In this document: piece by piece, positions 32,996 to 44,391 of the stretch
Layout of the letters: each line of letters starts with the position of its first letter
How positions within the stretch are numbered: the first letter of the stretch is position 1
Source of the DNA: Mauremys mutica
Taxonomy: Eukaryota > Chordata > Testudines > Geoemydidae
Assembly: GCF_020497125.1 (NCBI RefSeq)
Contig: NC_059073.1
Span: 140,377,012-140,441,011, forward strand
Direction of reading: 5' to 3'
DNA length: 64,000 nt
Notes under the pieces: model-generated
The model's input: only the letters and a program-made list of their open reading frames with translations
Told to the model about the DNA's origin: nothing
The model's database searches: none
Program-made: the position numbers and the translations under genes

Positions 32996-33361
32996 GAATT
33001 TTCAAAAGCAGCTTTGACTTTGAAAATTCTGTCCAGATATTAAGTTGTGCAATGTCCATTTTTTCTCTCTTTCCTTTTTCTGGTCTACCTGAGTAATTTA
33101 GGGCACACATGTTTAATAACTAGGTTGAATCTGCAGTGGCAGCCACTGAAGTCAATAGAAACCATCCCTGTCATGTGTCAGGGATATTAAGCCTCACAAA
33201 ATATGACTGGGGCCAGGAAATTAAGTTTCCTGACTGGATTCTTTCAAGCCAAGATTTCCTTGAAACAAGCAATGGTTTGGGTTCTCTGGGAAGTGGCTAC
33301 AGCTTCCTGATTCTGTGCCCTATGTATCTCCAGCACCAATGTTGAAATAGGTTACAACAAT

Positions 33362-34912
33362 CAGAATCATAGAAGATTAGGGTTGGAAGAGACCTCAGGA
33401 GGTCATCTAGTCCAACCCCCTGCTCAAAGCAGGACCAACCCCAACTAAATCATCCCAGCCAGGGCTTTGGCAAGCCGTGCCTTAAAAATCTCTAAGGAAG
33501 GAGATTCCACCACCTCTCTAGGTAACCCATTCCAGTACTTCACCACCCTACTGAAATTTTTTTTCCTAACATCCAACCTAAACCTCCCCCACTGCAACTT
33601 GAGACCATTACTCTTTGTTCTGTCATCTGGTACCACTAAGAACAGTCTAGATTCATCCTCTTTGGCACCCCCTTTCAGGTGTTGAAAGAAGCTATCAAAT
33701 CCCCCCTCATTCTTCTCTTCTACAGACTAAGGGTATGGCTACACTTGCAAATTTGCAGCGCTGCAGCAGGGTGTGAAAAAACACCCTCTGCAGCGCTGCA
33801 AATTGCGGCGCTACAAAGCGCCAGTGTAGTCAAAGCCCCAGCGCTGGGAGCGCGGCTCCCAGCGCTGTCCGTTATTCCCCACAGGGAGCTGGAGTACGGA
33901 CAGCGCTGGGAGAGCTTTCTCCCAGCGCTGGGGCTTTGACTACACTTAGCGCTTCAAAGCGCTGCCGCGGCAGCGCTTTGAAGCGCTAATGTAGCCATAG
34001 CCTAAACAATCGCAGTTCCCTCAGCCTCTCCTCATAAGTCATGTGCCCCAGTCCCCGATCATTTCCGTTGCCCTCCGCTGGACTCTCTCCAATTTGTCCA
34101 CATCCTTTCTGTAGTGGGGGAGGGGCCAAAACTGGACGCAATACTCCAGATGTGGCCTCACCAGTACCGAACAGAGGTGAATACCGTAATCTCTTCCCTT
34201 GATCTGCTGACAATACTCTTACTAATGCAGTCCAATATGTCGTTAGCCTTCTTGGCAACAAGGGCACACTGCTGACTCATATCCAGCTTCTCGTCCACTG
34301 TAATCCCCAGGTCCTATTCTGCAGAACTGCTGCTTAGCCAGTCAGTCCCCAGCCTGTAGCAGTGCATGGGATTCTTCCATCCTAAGTGCAGGACTCTGCA
34401 CTTGTCCTTGTTGAACCTCATCAGATTTATTTTGGCCCAATCCTCCAATTTGTCTAGGTCACTCTGGACCCTATCCCTACCCTCCAGTGTATCTACCTCT
34501 CCCCCCAGCTTAGTGCCATCTGTGAACTTGCTGAGGGTGCAACCCATCCCTTCATGCAGATCATTAATAAAGATGTTGAACAAAACTGGCCCCAGGACCA
34601 ACTCCTGAGGCACTCCACTTGATACCGGCTGCCAACTAGACATCGAGCCGTTGATCACTACCTGTTGAGACCGACAATCTAGCCAGCTTTCTATCCACTC
34701 ATTCAATCCATACTACTTTAACTTGCTGGCAAGAATACTGAGGGAGTCTGTATCAAGAGCTTTGCTAAAGTCAAGATAATCATGTCCATGCTTTCCCCAT
34801 ATCCACAGAGACAGTTACCTCATCATAGAAGGCAATCAGGTTGGACAGGCATGACTTGCCCTTGGTGAATCCATGTTGACTGTTCCTGATCACCTTCCTC
34901 TCCTCCAAGAAC
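33362..34912 (-). mobile_element. CR1 LINE fragment with internal MITE
   Basis: Begins (3' end) 'aatcatagaagattagggttggaagagacctcaggaggtcatctagtccaacc', the common CR1 3' region, and is 5'-truncated near 34912. RT motifs on the minus strand are partly kept: '[16 protein letters not shown]' and '[11 protein letters not shown]', where the second catalytic Asp of the A-D-D box has become Gly. A Harbinger-type MITE (33731-34002) splits it. This is an older subfamily than the copies at 0.8 and 17-21 kb. Confidence 0.9.
33728..34005. mobile_element. PIF/Harbinger-type MITE (33731-34002)
   Basis: Ends GGGTATGGCTACACTTG and AATGTAGCCATAGCC with TAA on both sides. It is a long palindrome of 'cagcgctgggag' and 'cagcgctttgaagcgc' blocks. 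Removing it and one TAA restores the CR1 text 'cttctacagactaaacaatcgcag', which proves the insertion. Confidence 0.93.
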
Positions 34913-35234
34913 CTACAGGAACTGGCAACTGCCTCCAAGGGCACATATGCCAGTTAAGAACTGCCAAAATGCAGCAGCATCTGCCATGACCTCTCCCTTC
35001 CTTGGCTCACTTCCAACCTCAACACATCCCTTACACCAAGTCTGGGGTGAGGAATCATGTAGGAGCTGGCTCAGCCAACTTGAGGTCAGCTGAGAGCTCT
35101 CTCCAACCAGGGAACTCTTAGCTGGCCAATATCCAAGCCCTTTGTACCATGTGAGCAGCCCAAAGGACCCAGTCTGTCCTTCCATCTCCTGAGTCATGTC
35201 CTTGTTACAGAGTCCAGCTTGTAAATGATATCCT
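34913..35234. other. Unassigned DNA
   Basis: No gene or element recognised. Confidence 0.45.
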
Positions 35235-35292
35235 TCTTGTATTATATTATATAATAAAATATAAAATATAAAATATTATATCATATATCATA
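35235..35292. repeat. AT-rich low-complexity run
   Basis: Degenerate TATAATA / AAATATAAAATAT repeats next to a hAT-like insertion. Confidence 0.8.
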
Positions 35293-35581
35293 TTGGGGTG
35301 GCCAAACTGACTGACCCTCTGAGCCGCATGCAATAATCGTCTGAAGTTTGAGAGCCAGGCACACCTGCCAGGGCTTGCAGCTTCAGCTCCGCTCCTGCTG
35401 AAGCCCCAAGCCTCATCAGGCACCTTCTGCATGGCTGAAGCCACTAGCCCCACCACCCGGCTGCAGGGTAGAACCACTGAGCTCCCCCCACCCCAGTCTG
35501 GTAGGTGGAGAATAGGAGGGGTAGTGTGGGGGACTCTGCAAGCATGCATGCAGCTCACAAGCCATTGTTTGGGCACCCCTG
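35293..35581. mobile_element. hAT-type MITE of the GGGGTGGCCAAAC family
   Basis: The left end GGGGTGGCCAAAC and right end GTTTGGGCACCCCTG are inverted, and 'gagccgcatgcaa' faces 'catgcatgcagctcac' just inside. No clear 8-bp duplication is seen, possibly because the AT-rich flank has slipped. Confidence 0.75.
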
Positions 35582-37904
35582 CATTAATTATATGCTAGTA
35601 TATTATAATACATCATGCCATGTAGCACCCCAAAGCCTTTCTGAACTGCACCTGCTTCATAGGCAGACCACCCAAAGCCCTGAGCCACTTATAGGAGGCA
35701 CCACTGTCTTCATGGGTTAGACCTTACATACAAACACCAACCACCACCAGCAGTTTATATTCTGCTCACCAGAGCCAAGTTCTAAAAGATTTCTTTTTTT
35801 TTAAAATAAGCTTGGCAAAATCAAAACAAAAATCTGCATCTTTCTGAGTTCTGACACTTCCAAGAAATGCGTGTTCCCTGAATGTGATGTCAACTGCAAC
35901 GCCTAGCAAATCCCCCTGCTACCAGAGATGCTACATTTAAAGTTCAACAGCCTTCCACTGACACCTTGATTTGATGCAGAGCTACTACAAGAGGCTTTGA
36001 AATAAACAGAGAAATGGAATATTGACTGCTTAAGACATGCCACGGCTTTAAAAATATGCCCTTCTCTTTGTATTTTGCTAGAACACTGGAAATTACTATT
36101 ATACACACACACACACACACACACTCACTCTGTAGGCTTCTGTTTTATAGTTTTGTACAGTCCTGAACGAACTAAGGGACTGAGCCAAAGCCCATCAAAA
36201 AATCAATGGAAATACTCCCACTGATATCAGTGGGCTCTGGATCAGAACGTTAAGTATTTGAAAGATTGAGGCCTATGTTCATGCTTAACTCAATGACAGT
36301 GGGACTGCTCATGTGAGTAAAGTTAAGCACATGAGAAAATGTGTGCAGGATCAAAGCAACGGAGATTGTGTGCGCATTTGTGTCATTCTCTCTCTCTCTC
36401 AGCCTCCCTCCCCAACACCCCCACCTAGGTTTTCAGACTTCATAAGCACTTACAGCTCAACAACTGGAGAAATTAGTCCTACAAAGTACCATGAGTTTTA
36501 AGGGTGTATTATTGCCTGTTACATTGATTACCTTATTCTTGCTTTATTTTCTCTGCCCGCTTTTTAAAAGAATCAAAATGTAAGTCTACAAAAGAAAGAC
36601 TTTGTTTCAATGTTTGTTCTTTGTACCACTTTACAATTTTCTTTCGCCGCCAGCTGCCTCTGCTACTTCTTAAGTGAGTACTGTATTTTGACTACTGGAT
36701 TGCAGTTTATAAACAAAATTATTGTAATAAACAGATTAAATGAAGAAACAAATAACTCAAGAATCACTGTGAATGCCTTTGTCCAACTAGATCTGTTTCT
36801 TTTCCTGGGCTGTTATACAAATTATCTCCTTTTAAAAAAGGACTGGTACCTGCATATTTAACTTTGAACCAAACTATCTCCAAGCCTATAAATAACCAAA
36901 TTATTTCCAACACCTGTAAACATATACGATATTCCACCAAGAAAAAGAAATGAGACTGTAAAAAACCTAACAGAACCATAATCATTCAAAGCTGCAATTA
37001 TGCACCAGCTCCATGTTTACAATTTCCTATTCCAACTGTAGCTATAGATATTTAAGCATCAGCGAATCTGTATCATAACACAACACAGCCCATTTCTTAC
37101 CGAAAACCCAAACTATCTGTCTGTCAGGATTAAAATAATCAGGCCTGATTACAGACTTAGCATAAAACAAAATACAGGGACTCAATTTTATCTCTGGACG
37201 ACAGAGAAGGCAGCAAGGATCCTCTGTATTTAATTGGAAGATAATTAGGCTCGGAAGGATTCGATTTATAAATCAGTAAGTGTCGGTAAATGTTGATTTC
37301 ACCATAAATACACACAAAGTCAAAAACGATTTCCATCAATAATTGGTGAAATTTACAGATAGGTAAAGCAAGAAAAATGCTGCTTGAGCACATCAAGTTT
37401 GTTTTAAGGATATTTCCTTTGTATATTTTGACATGGGATGGTGACAACTGATGTTTTAACAGTCATAAAGGTTTACCTATTTGAATTTCAATGTCTACTG
37501 TCATTAAATAATTACTACCTGACACTCCCCCCAATAATTTTGTGCAACTGTGATCATTTAAATTGATAAAGATCTAAAAAAGCTTAAAAATAGGCACCAA
37601 TATTATCCATCAACGATATTTTTAAAAAAGCCTGAATTCTGTCAAGCCCAATGGTAATGCAAAGTATTTTGTCTGTTGTCACTTGCGACACAGAACAACC
37701 ACAGATGGTTTTTATTTATTCATATTTTTTGTAGGGTCAGATTCTCCACTGCCTTTCACGTTGGGCTCTCTTTTATGTCAGTGCAAGTTGTATGTAAATC
37801 ATTACCATTTTGATTTAGTCACATTTTACACTAGCCTATGCAAGTGCACAAAAAGCAATGCTAAAGGGAGTCTAGCCCTGTTATGTTTGGCTCCAGATAT
37901 CTGT
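35582..37904. other. Unassigned AT-rich DNA, possible conserved non-coding stretch at 36960-37450
   Basis: Holds an (AC)n run at 36102-36124 and a palindromic repeat remnant at 36170-36335. From about 36600 to 37650 it is AT-rich, non-repetitive and free of element signatures, with TAATTGG and AATTATTT-type motifs. The open frames here have no recognisable domain. Confidence 0.4.
36102..36124. repeat. (AC)n microsatellite
   Basis: About 11 uninterrupted AC units. The minus-strand frame over it reads as repeated Val-Cys and is an artefact. Confidence 0.95.
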
Positions 37905-38117
37905 AGAGGAAGGATGGTCTCATGGATAAAGCACTGGATTGGGACTGAGATCTGGGTTCAGTTTCTGGATCATCCACAGGCTTCCTGTGTAAACTTGGGC
38001 AAGTCACATCTTCTCTCTGTGACTCAGTTTCATATTTGTAAAATGGAAACAATAATGCTCTCCCTTTCCCATTCCTTGTCTATTTATATCGTGAGCTCTT
38101 TGGGGCAAGGACTGTGG
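37905..38117 (+). mobile_element. MIR-type core SINE
   Basis: 'ggtctcatggataaagcactgg' (A-box region), 'ctgggttcagtttctgg' (B-box region), 'cttgggcaagtcac', 'ctctgtgactcagtttc' and 'tgtaaaatggaaacaataatgc' occur in MIR order. It ends 'gtgagctctttggggcaaggactgt'. Confidence 0.82.
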
Positions 38118-38693
38118 TAACAGCCACAAAGCTGTCTGGATTTCAGATGGAACCTCTCGGCTCTAACATAAAACAAGCAGTATCTGTACATTCACGCTAC
38201 CAATCAACCAGAATCAATCCAGGTTTTGGAAAAGACAAATCTAATTCTTTCTTATTGGGATATTTATTTTCCTACTGAAGCTAAGGAGATTTCATCCTGC
38301 TCTATTTTGTGGTCTTCTAATGTTCACCCTTTTATTGGTATTTTTTCCGATAAGAAAATGACAAAACAAAAAGAATGCACAATGAAATTAATAGAGGATG
38401 AGATATGAGACACACATTTGGGTGGAGAATGATAGACTAACCAATATTCACAGTCAGCAATGAAAGATGATGTTGTAATGTGTTTTTAGCTGAAAGATAT
38501 GTTAGCTGGTTCCCATAGCTTGTGAAATGTAACTTGTTTATCATTTTAACAGCGTAAAAGTTTTCACATGCATGTGCCTGGGACACTGCAAATCATGATT
38601 TATATTTGGCAAAAATGAATCCTTCCCTGTTAGGGAAGTGTCTAAAATGGTCATTTTTTTTTGTCTAAGTGGGCAAGAATTCTTCCTTTGACC
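38118..38693. other. Unassigned AT-rich DNA
   Basis: No gene or element recognised. Confidence 0.5.
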
Positions 38694-38696
38694 TAG

Positions 38697-38812
38697 TGCT
38701 GTCTACACAGAGACTTAGGTTGGATTAACTACATAGCTCAGGAGTATGAATTTTTCATACCCCTGAGCGATGTAGCTGGGTCAATCTAATTTTCTACTGT
38801 AAACCAGCCCTC
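38697..38812. mobile_element. Palindromic MITE, Harbinger-like
   Basis: Begins 'gctgtctacacagagactta' and ends 'ctactgtaaaccagccc'. The centre 'acatagctcaggagtatga' faces 'tcatacccctgagcgatgt' around TTTT. Target duplications are not clear. Confidence 0.6.
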
Positions 38813-38837
38813 TGGAAAATTAATTCCAATGAACTTT

Positions 38838-39029
38838 TTTAAAGTGGATTAGTCACACTGTATTAAAGGCCTGCCTGGGCCACTCTTATTCAGAATTAAA
38901 GTGGCCTTAGTTCAGTTTATCTTAATCCACTTCCAAAGTAAATTAATCTAAATCAAATGAAGTCCACTTTAATTCTGAATAAGTGTGTCCACACAGGTGT
39001 TTAATTCAGTGTGACTAATCCACTTTAAA
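38838..39029. mobile_element. Palindromic MITE with nested inverted repeats
   Basis: The outer arms 38838-38867 and 39000-39029 (TTTAAAGTGGATTAGTCACA type) are inverted with about two differences. A second inverted pair, 38881-38904 and 38964-38987 (CACT.TTATTCAGAATTAAAG), lies inside. The superfamily is not assigned. Confidence 0.75.
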
Positions 39030-39080
39030 TTTGCACCTTTAGTTACTTCAGATTAATTTTCCTTAGTGTCCCTGCACAGA

Positions 39081-39107
39081 CAAAAACAAACAAACAAACA
39101 AACAAAC
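39081..39107. repeat. (AAAC)n microsatellite
   Basis: About six CAAA units directly abut a Penelope-like tail. Confidence 0.95.
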
Positions 39108-39250
39108 GAGGAGTCCTTGTGGCACCTTAGAGACTAACAAATTTATGTGGGCATAAGCTTTCGTGGGCTAGAACCCACTTCATCAGATGTATGAAGTAAA
39201 AGATACTGAAGCAGGTATAAATACAGACTAACATGGCTACCACTGAAACC
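39108..39250. mobile_element. Penelope-like 3' tails in inverted arrangement
   Basis: The left part 'gtccttgtggcaccttagag...ctttcgtgggc' is the tail on the minus strand. The right end 'atacagactaacatggctacc' is the extreme tail on the plus strand. Flanks CTGCACAGACAAA (39072) and CCGCATAGACAAA (39250) look like a 13-bp target duplication with two differences. Confidence 0.75.
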
Positions 39251-39262
39251 CGCATAGACAAA

Positions 39263-42200
39263 TCTTAGAAGTGCTGTATGCTTGCATAGTTAAAACTGAA
39301 GTTTCTGACTCTGAGTTTGTACTTCATTCACACTGAAGTCAAACTGAATCAAGGCTTTAATGATTATAGATTATCAGCACCATGGGTTTTATGTCTCACT
39401 TTAAGCTAATTCTTTCCAATATCACAAAGCTCTATGAAAACACACTGGGATGGAGGTGGTCTAGTCTATCAAGTAGACAGAGATCTCTACCATCTATCGA
39501 ATGACCAACAACTCTTTCAGTAGCATCTCTGTGTTCATTGGAGTTTAGGGACCAGTTCCATGCCACTCTTGCCAAGTAGGACCTTATTCTGAAAACAGGC
39601 CTAATGATTGCAATGCGTAAGGGACTGCTCATTGTATGTGAGCAAGGGGCTAACTCAGACCCTGAATGAGTAGTAAAACTATTCTTTCCATGGGGGGGGG
39701 GGGGATGCCATTTCATGGAACAAAAATAGCAAGTTTCACAGGGCAGCAATTTCTGTGCTAATGACACCTCAAAGACAAAGCATAAATGAACACAAGGGCA
39801 CATATGCCACAATTTTATTCCTTAATAGCGGGATGGAAGGGAGAAAGAGTAGCTCATGCATCAAAGGGCAGATGCAGACAATATCTGGGCCATTGACCAC
39901 CTCTACTTATGACTGGTAATCAGGAGACTCAAGGACTCTCTGACCAATCCCCACATGAACACATGATATAGCCTACTAGGGTGTGGTCATCTGTCTTAGA
40001 AGACCATACACCAGTTTGCTCCCTACTCTTACGGCACAGACCCAGGCCAATTCCTAGCAGACTCTGCTTCTAAGAACTCTGTAGCTGGCTGATAACGGTG
40101 ACTGCACACAGCTCTAGGGTGCAACCTATCATGATGTTTTTTTGTCGCTCTGTGCTGAGAAGCTTCTCCTGTTACTCATAGCCAAATCCAGTATCTTGTC
40201 AAATATAAGGTGAGCTCTCATTTGATCCACTTCATACTTTAAGCATTTGCAGAAATACTATTGCAGGCTGTGCTACCTTCTTAATGTCACAAACAACACT
40301 GTCACTTGGAGAAAGCTTCATGACAGAGGAGATGCAGTGTTATCTAAGCGTTCTGGATGGGTGAGAACAGCAAGAAATTAAATATTTCGCTTTGGCATTA
40401 TTGGCATTAGATACTGAGGCTATGCCTTGAAACCTGAATAAAGGATTGTGGGCAGCTCTTCTTTATTAGTATCCAGCAATATGTCCCAAATTCAGCAGGT
40501 GGGTTACATAAGTCACAAACTGTAGTAATCAGCAGGGGGCAGAGTTTAAAAACTGAAAACCTGGCTACAGGTATCCGAAGGGGAGCTGCTGGGTATTGAG
40601 TGCTTTGGAAGATCTGGCCCTCATTTAGGTGCTTAAATGGAAGCTGAGCTATTTTGAGCATCTGGCTCCATCCGTGAACACTGACCACTTGAGAATCTGA
40701 CCCCATATGTTTTTTCCTTGGGCTTGATTATTAAGTGCAAAGGTGCAAATTATATTGACACCCAGGGAAGGGCCATTTTACACTGCCGGAATGTTTGTTG
40801 GAAGGGGGCCTTAGTATAAATGAGAATCAGGATCCTACTATGTGGTCATACATGCAGCATTGTCTTTCACAAACCCAAAATGGCATACAGTTTCTTTTTC
40901 ACTGAGTTTTCATGGTTTTTTTCCACAGCAAACTATTGATTTCACATCGTCCATGTAGAACATGTAATAATACAGCCTCACTGATTAGTTATGTCATAGT
41001 CAGCATCCTCCAGAGTATCCATGCAGATAATTGTGTCCTTTTAGATGTAATTTCCAATTTGTTGTAACAATAAGACTCTGCAGGAAGCTTATTTCTAGAC
41101 TAGTATTGCCTATCTACTCACTTAGGTTGAAATCCTGGCCCCAATTAAATCAAGAATAAAACTCCAGTTTACTTCTGTGTGAATAGGATTTCTATGTGTA
41201 GTCTTGAGTTCACCATACATTGGAAACCCACAACAATAATCCCCTCAAAGGGAAAACAGACTCTGTTAGGCCTTCTGGCATAAGACCAGGTGGGAAACAC
41301 AAACTGGGAGGTAGACAAGCAAAGAAGAATAGCACCAGGTGGTTCACAAAATGAGGCACAACAAAAGAAGAGACCATAAGGGTAGACAAGATGTTTAGGT
41401 GCTCACAAGCTGATAGCTACCTCATGGTAGGTTTTGTCCACATGAGGGCCTATCCTTTGTGTAAGAAGGCTAGTATTACTACAGTACAGTACTGACACTA
41501 TCAGCTGAGTGAAACTGGCTAGCTTTAGCTGTTACAAGAGAAAAGGGAAATTAGTGGAAGAATATATCCTAGCATGTGAAAATGCTTTAAGATGGTAACA
41601 ATAACATTTTTTCTTCAGTAGCACCCTCCCACATAAAAGAGTTCCAATCTAAGGCTATAGCTGTACTGTGTCAGCAAGACACAAGGAAAAAAACCCTGCT
41701 CTTCATCCTAAATCCAGAAAATAATTAATCAATGCTCAAATCAAGACCCCAGAAATACATCCTTACCAAGAATACCAACACTGATCCTGTCCATAGGTAC
41801 CTCAAAGTAAAATACATGGGCCTTTTAGCATGTTCCGCTGCTCAACAAATTGGAGCTATTTCAAACCGAGGTGCAGCAGAGTTCAAATGTGTGCCCCTCA
41901 CAAAGAACTTGCTCTCTACCCCTTCTCATTTTTTGACCAGCCCTTATTATGACTCATTTTAGAAACGGTTCCTTATTTTTATATATAATACAATACAAAG
42001 AAGAGCACAGATGGACTCATTTTTCAGTCTTTAGACATCCTATATCCCCCCTGCCAATCTGTTTAATACTGCCAACTAATTGTGCTACAAAAAGACCTCA
42101 GAACAGATAGAAGCCAGAGCTTGAGGGTCATTGAACACCAGGCTTATTTCAAATGTATCCCAATTACACAAAGACCTGGGCTAAATAACTTGGTGCTCAG

Positions 42201-42320
42201 GCACTGTGAGGATTCAGTGTTTAATAACCCTCAAAATTTCTCATTTCTGTGTGGTAGCGTGGATTAGCACTCCCCTACAGAGCTGCTGTATATGACGCTC
42301 TTCCAAGACTGCTTTCTCTC
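39263..42320. other. Unassigned DNA
   Basis: A poly(G) run lies at 39692-39704. The stretch 40580-40710 resembles the 'gatctggccctcatttaggtgc' repeats. No coding domain is recognised in the short open frames. Confidence 0.45.
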
Positions 42321-42324
42321 TTAC

Positions 42325-42850
42325 TTAGAATCACAGAACTGGAAAGGACCTCAAGAGGTCATCTATTCCAGTCCCCTGCACTCATGGCAGGACTAAGTAT
42401 TATCTAGACCATCCCTGACAGGTGTTTGTCTAACCTGCTCTTAAAAATCTCCAACGATGGAGATTCCACAGCCTCCCTAGGCAATTTATTCCAGTGCTTA
42501 ACCACCCTGACAGTTAGGAAGTTTTTCCTAATGTCCAACCTAAACCTCTCTTGCTCCAATTTAAGCCCATTGCTTCTTGTCCTGTCTTCAGAGATTAACG
42601 AGAACAATTTTTTCTCTCTCCTCCTTGTAACAATCTTTTACGTACTTGAAAACTGTTATCATGTCCCCTCTCAGTCTTCTCTTTTCCAGATTAAACATAT
42701 CCAGTTTTTTCCATCTTCCCTCATAGGTCATGTTTTCTAGACCTTTAATCATTTTTGTTGCTCTTCTCTGGACTTTCTCCAATTTGTCCACATCCTTCCT
42801 GAAATGTGGTGCCCAGAACTGGATGCAATATTCCAGCTGAGGCCTACTTG
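42325..42850 (-). mobile_element. CR1 LINE 3' fragment
   Basis: Starts 'agaatcacagaactggaaaggacctcaagaggtcatc', and the minus strand encodes the ORF2 C-terminus in two frames ('PQLEYCIQFWAPHFRKDVDK', '[14 protein letters not shown]'). 5'-truncated near 42850. Diverged subfamily. Confidence 0.9.
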
Positions 42851-43137
42851 TCACTGTGTACATGTTTGTGCCTTTGCATTTTATTATCCGGCCCATTCAA
42901 ACAGGGAAAGGGGAGCAAAACAACTATCAAAGATACTGTTGATGAGAAGCAGAGAAAACAGGCAGAAACTGAAGGAAAAAAGACACAACTGATCTTTCAC
43001 CTTCAAAGGCTCACGTGCTGCAGGACTAAAGTCTCAATTCATTAAAGTACTTCAGCACATGCTTAAATTTAAGGTCAATAGGGCTACTCCATGCTTAATG
43101 TTAAGCCTGCACTTAAGCACTTTGCTGAACCAGAGAC
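42851..43137. other. Unassigned DNA with palindromic repeat remnant
   Basis: 43035-43136 has 'cacatgcttaaatttaagg' and 'ttaagcctgcacttaagcac', like 21.8 and 36.2 kb. Confidence 0.45.
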
Positions 43138-43438
43138 TAAGGCTACGTCTACACTACCCGCCGTATCGGCGGGTAGCGATCGATTTTTCAGGGATCGATA
43201 TATCGCGTCTCATCTAGACGCGATATATCGATCCCCGAACGCGCTTATATCGATTCCGGAACTCCACCACCGCGAACGGCGGTGGCGGCGTCGATATGGA
43301 GAGCCCCGGAGATCGATCCCGCGCCGTGAGGACGGGTAAGTTATCGATATAAGATACTTCGACTTCAGCTACGTTATTCACGTAGCTGAAGTTGCGTATC
43401 TTATATCGATTTTTCCCCTTAGTGTAGACCAGCCCTAA
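43138..43438. mobile_element. PIF/Harbinger-type MITE (43141-43435)
   Basis: Ends GGCTACGTCTACACT and AGTGTAGACCAGCCC, with TAA at 43138-43140 and 43436-43438. The body is unusually rich in CpG and in ATCGAT palindromes (for example GATCGATATATCGCG), and the core repeats CTACGTTATTCACGTAG. The open frame 43091-43339 is incidental. Confidence 0.95.
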
Positions 43439-44168
43439 GCGCCTTATACGCCAAATTCAAGCATACAAGATCTGAAGAGGTACAAAATGAGATTCTGATG
43501 GATTTGTGCTTCTAAATCACATGAGCTGTTTTGAAAATCTCAGTCCAATAGCCTTAGAACATTGGTGTGTAAGGTCTTCCACACTTTGAGCTACCTTGTA
43601 AACTCCTCGTGAACCAGAAGGATTCATATAATTTGCATATTTACATAATTTAAAAGACAAAACAGAATGCACACCACCTTGATATGTGCCTGTACTTGTA
43701 CCTTCATTGATAGACTTCACATTTGGATTGACTAGCTAGGAAATCCTGCAGCTGATGATTTTAGGAACCACTCATAGAAAAAGGCAAGTCCGGGACTTTA
43801 TTTGAAACATTAGGTCTTTGGTTTGCTCACCTCCTGCTTTAATGGAAGTGGGCAACTACACCTTTGGTGAAATGAAACATGGTCTAGTGATTGAAGGAGC
43901 TGGTACTGCATCAGCAGAGCCTCCCTGTGTGGTGAGTTTATCCTTTCATTGCTGGTTATATCACCTTTATGGCTGCTTTGCACTACCAGCATGGTAAAAA
44001 CCAGCCCTAACTCAAGGGAGAATCAAAGCCACAATCTACATACTATGAATAGGGTAAGCTTTAGCTTAGCTAGGGGATGTTATTCCAGCCCCAGTCCATA
44101 GCACCAGCTTCTTCTTGTACTTAAACAATTCTAAACGTCTTTGCTTTTAAGAAAGTGTATTAAATTTC
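43439..44168. other. Unassigned DNA
   Basis: No gene or element recognised. Confidence 0.5.
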
Positions 44169-44391
44169 AGAGGAAAAAATAGGTTTCAGAGTAGCAGCCG
44201 TGTTAGTCTGTATCAGCAAAAAGAACAGGAGTACTTGTGGCACCTTAGAGACTAACAAATTTATTTGAGCATAAGCTTTCGTGGGCTACAGCCCACTTCA
44301 TAGGATGCATAGTGAAGTGGGCTGTAGCCCACGAAAGCTTATGCTCAAATAAATTTGTTAGTCTCTAAGGTGCCACTAGAGGAAAAAATAG
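44169..44391. mobile_element. Penelope-like element as a perfect inverted pair (44183-44377)
   Basis: The left half is a tail on the minus strand (44183-44300) and the right half the same tail on the plus strand (44313-44376). The arms 44238-44300 and 44313-44375 are perfect inverted copies of 63 bp around a 12-bp spacer. The whole is flanked by a 14-bp exact target duplication AGAGGAAAAAATAG at 44169-44182 and 44378-44391, so it inserted as one unit. Confidence 0.92.

Noticed and set aside
43091..43339. An open frame within the 43.1-kb MITE
   Set aside because: It crosses the MITE boundary and reads palindromic non-coding DNA.
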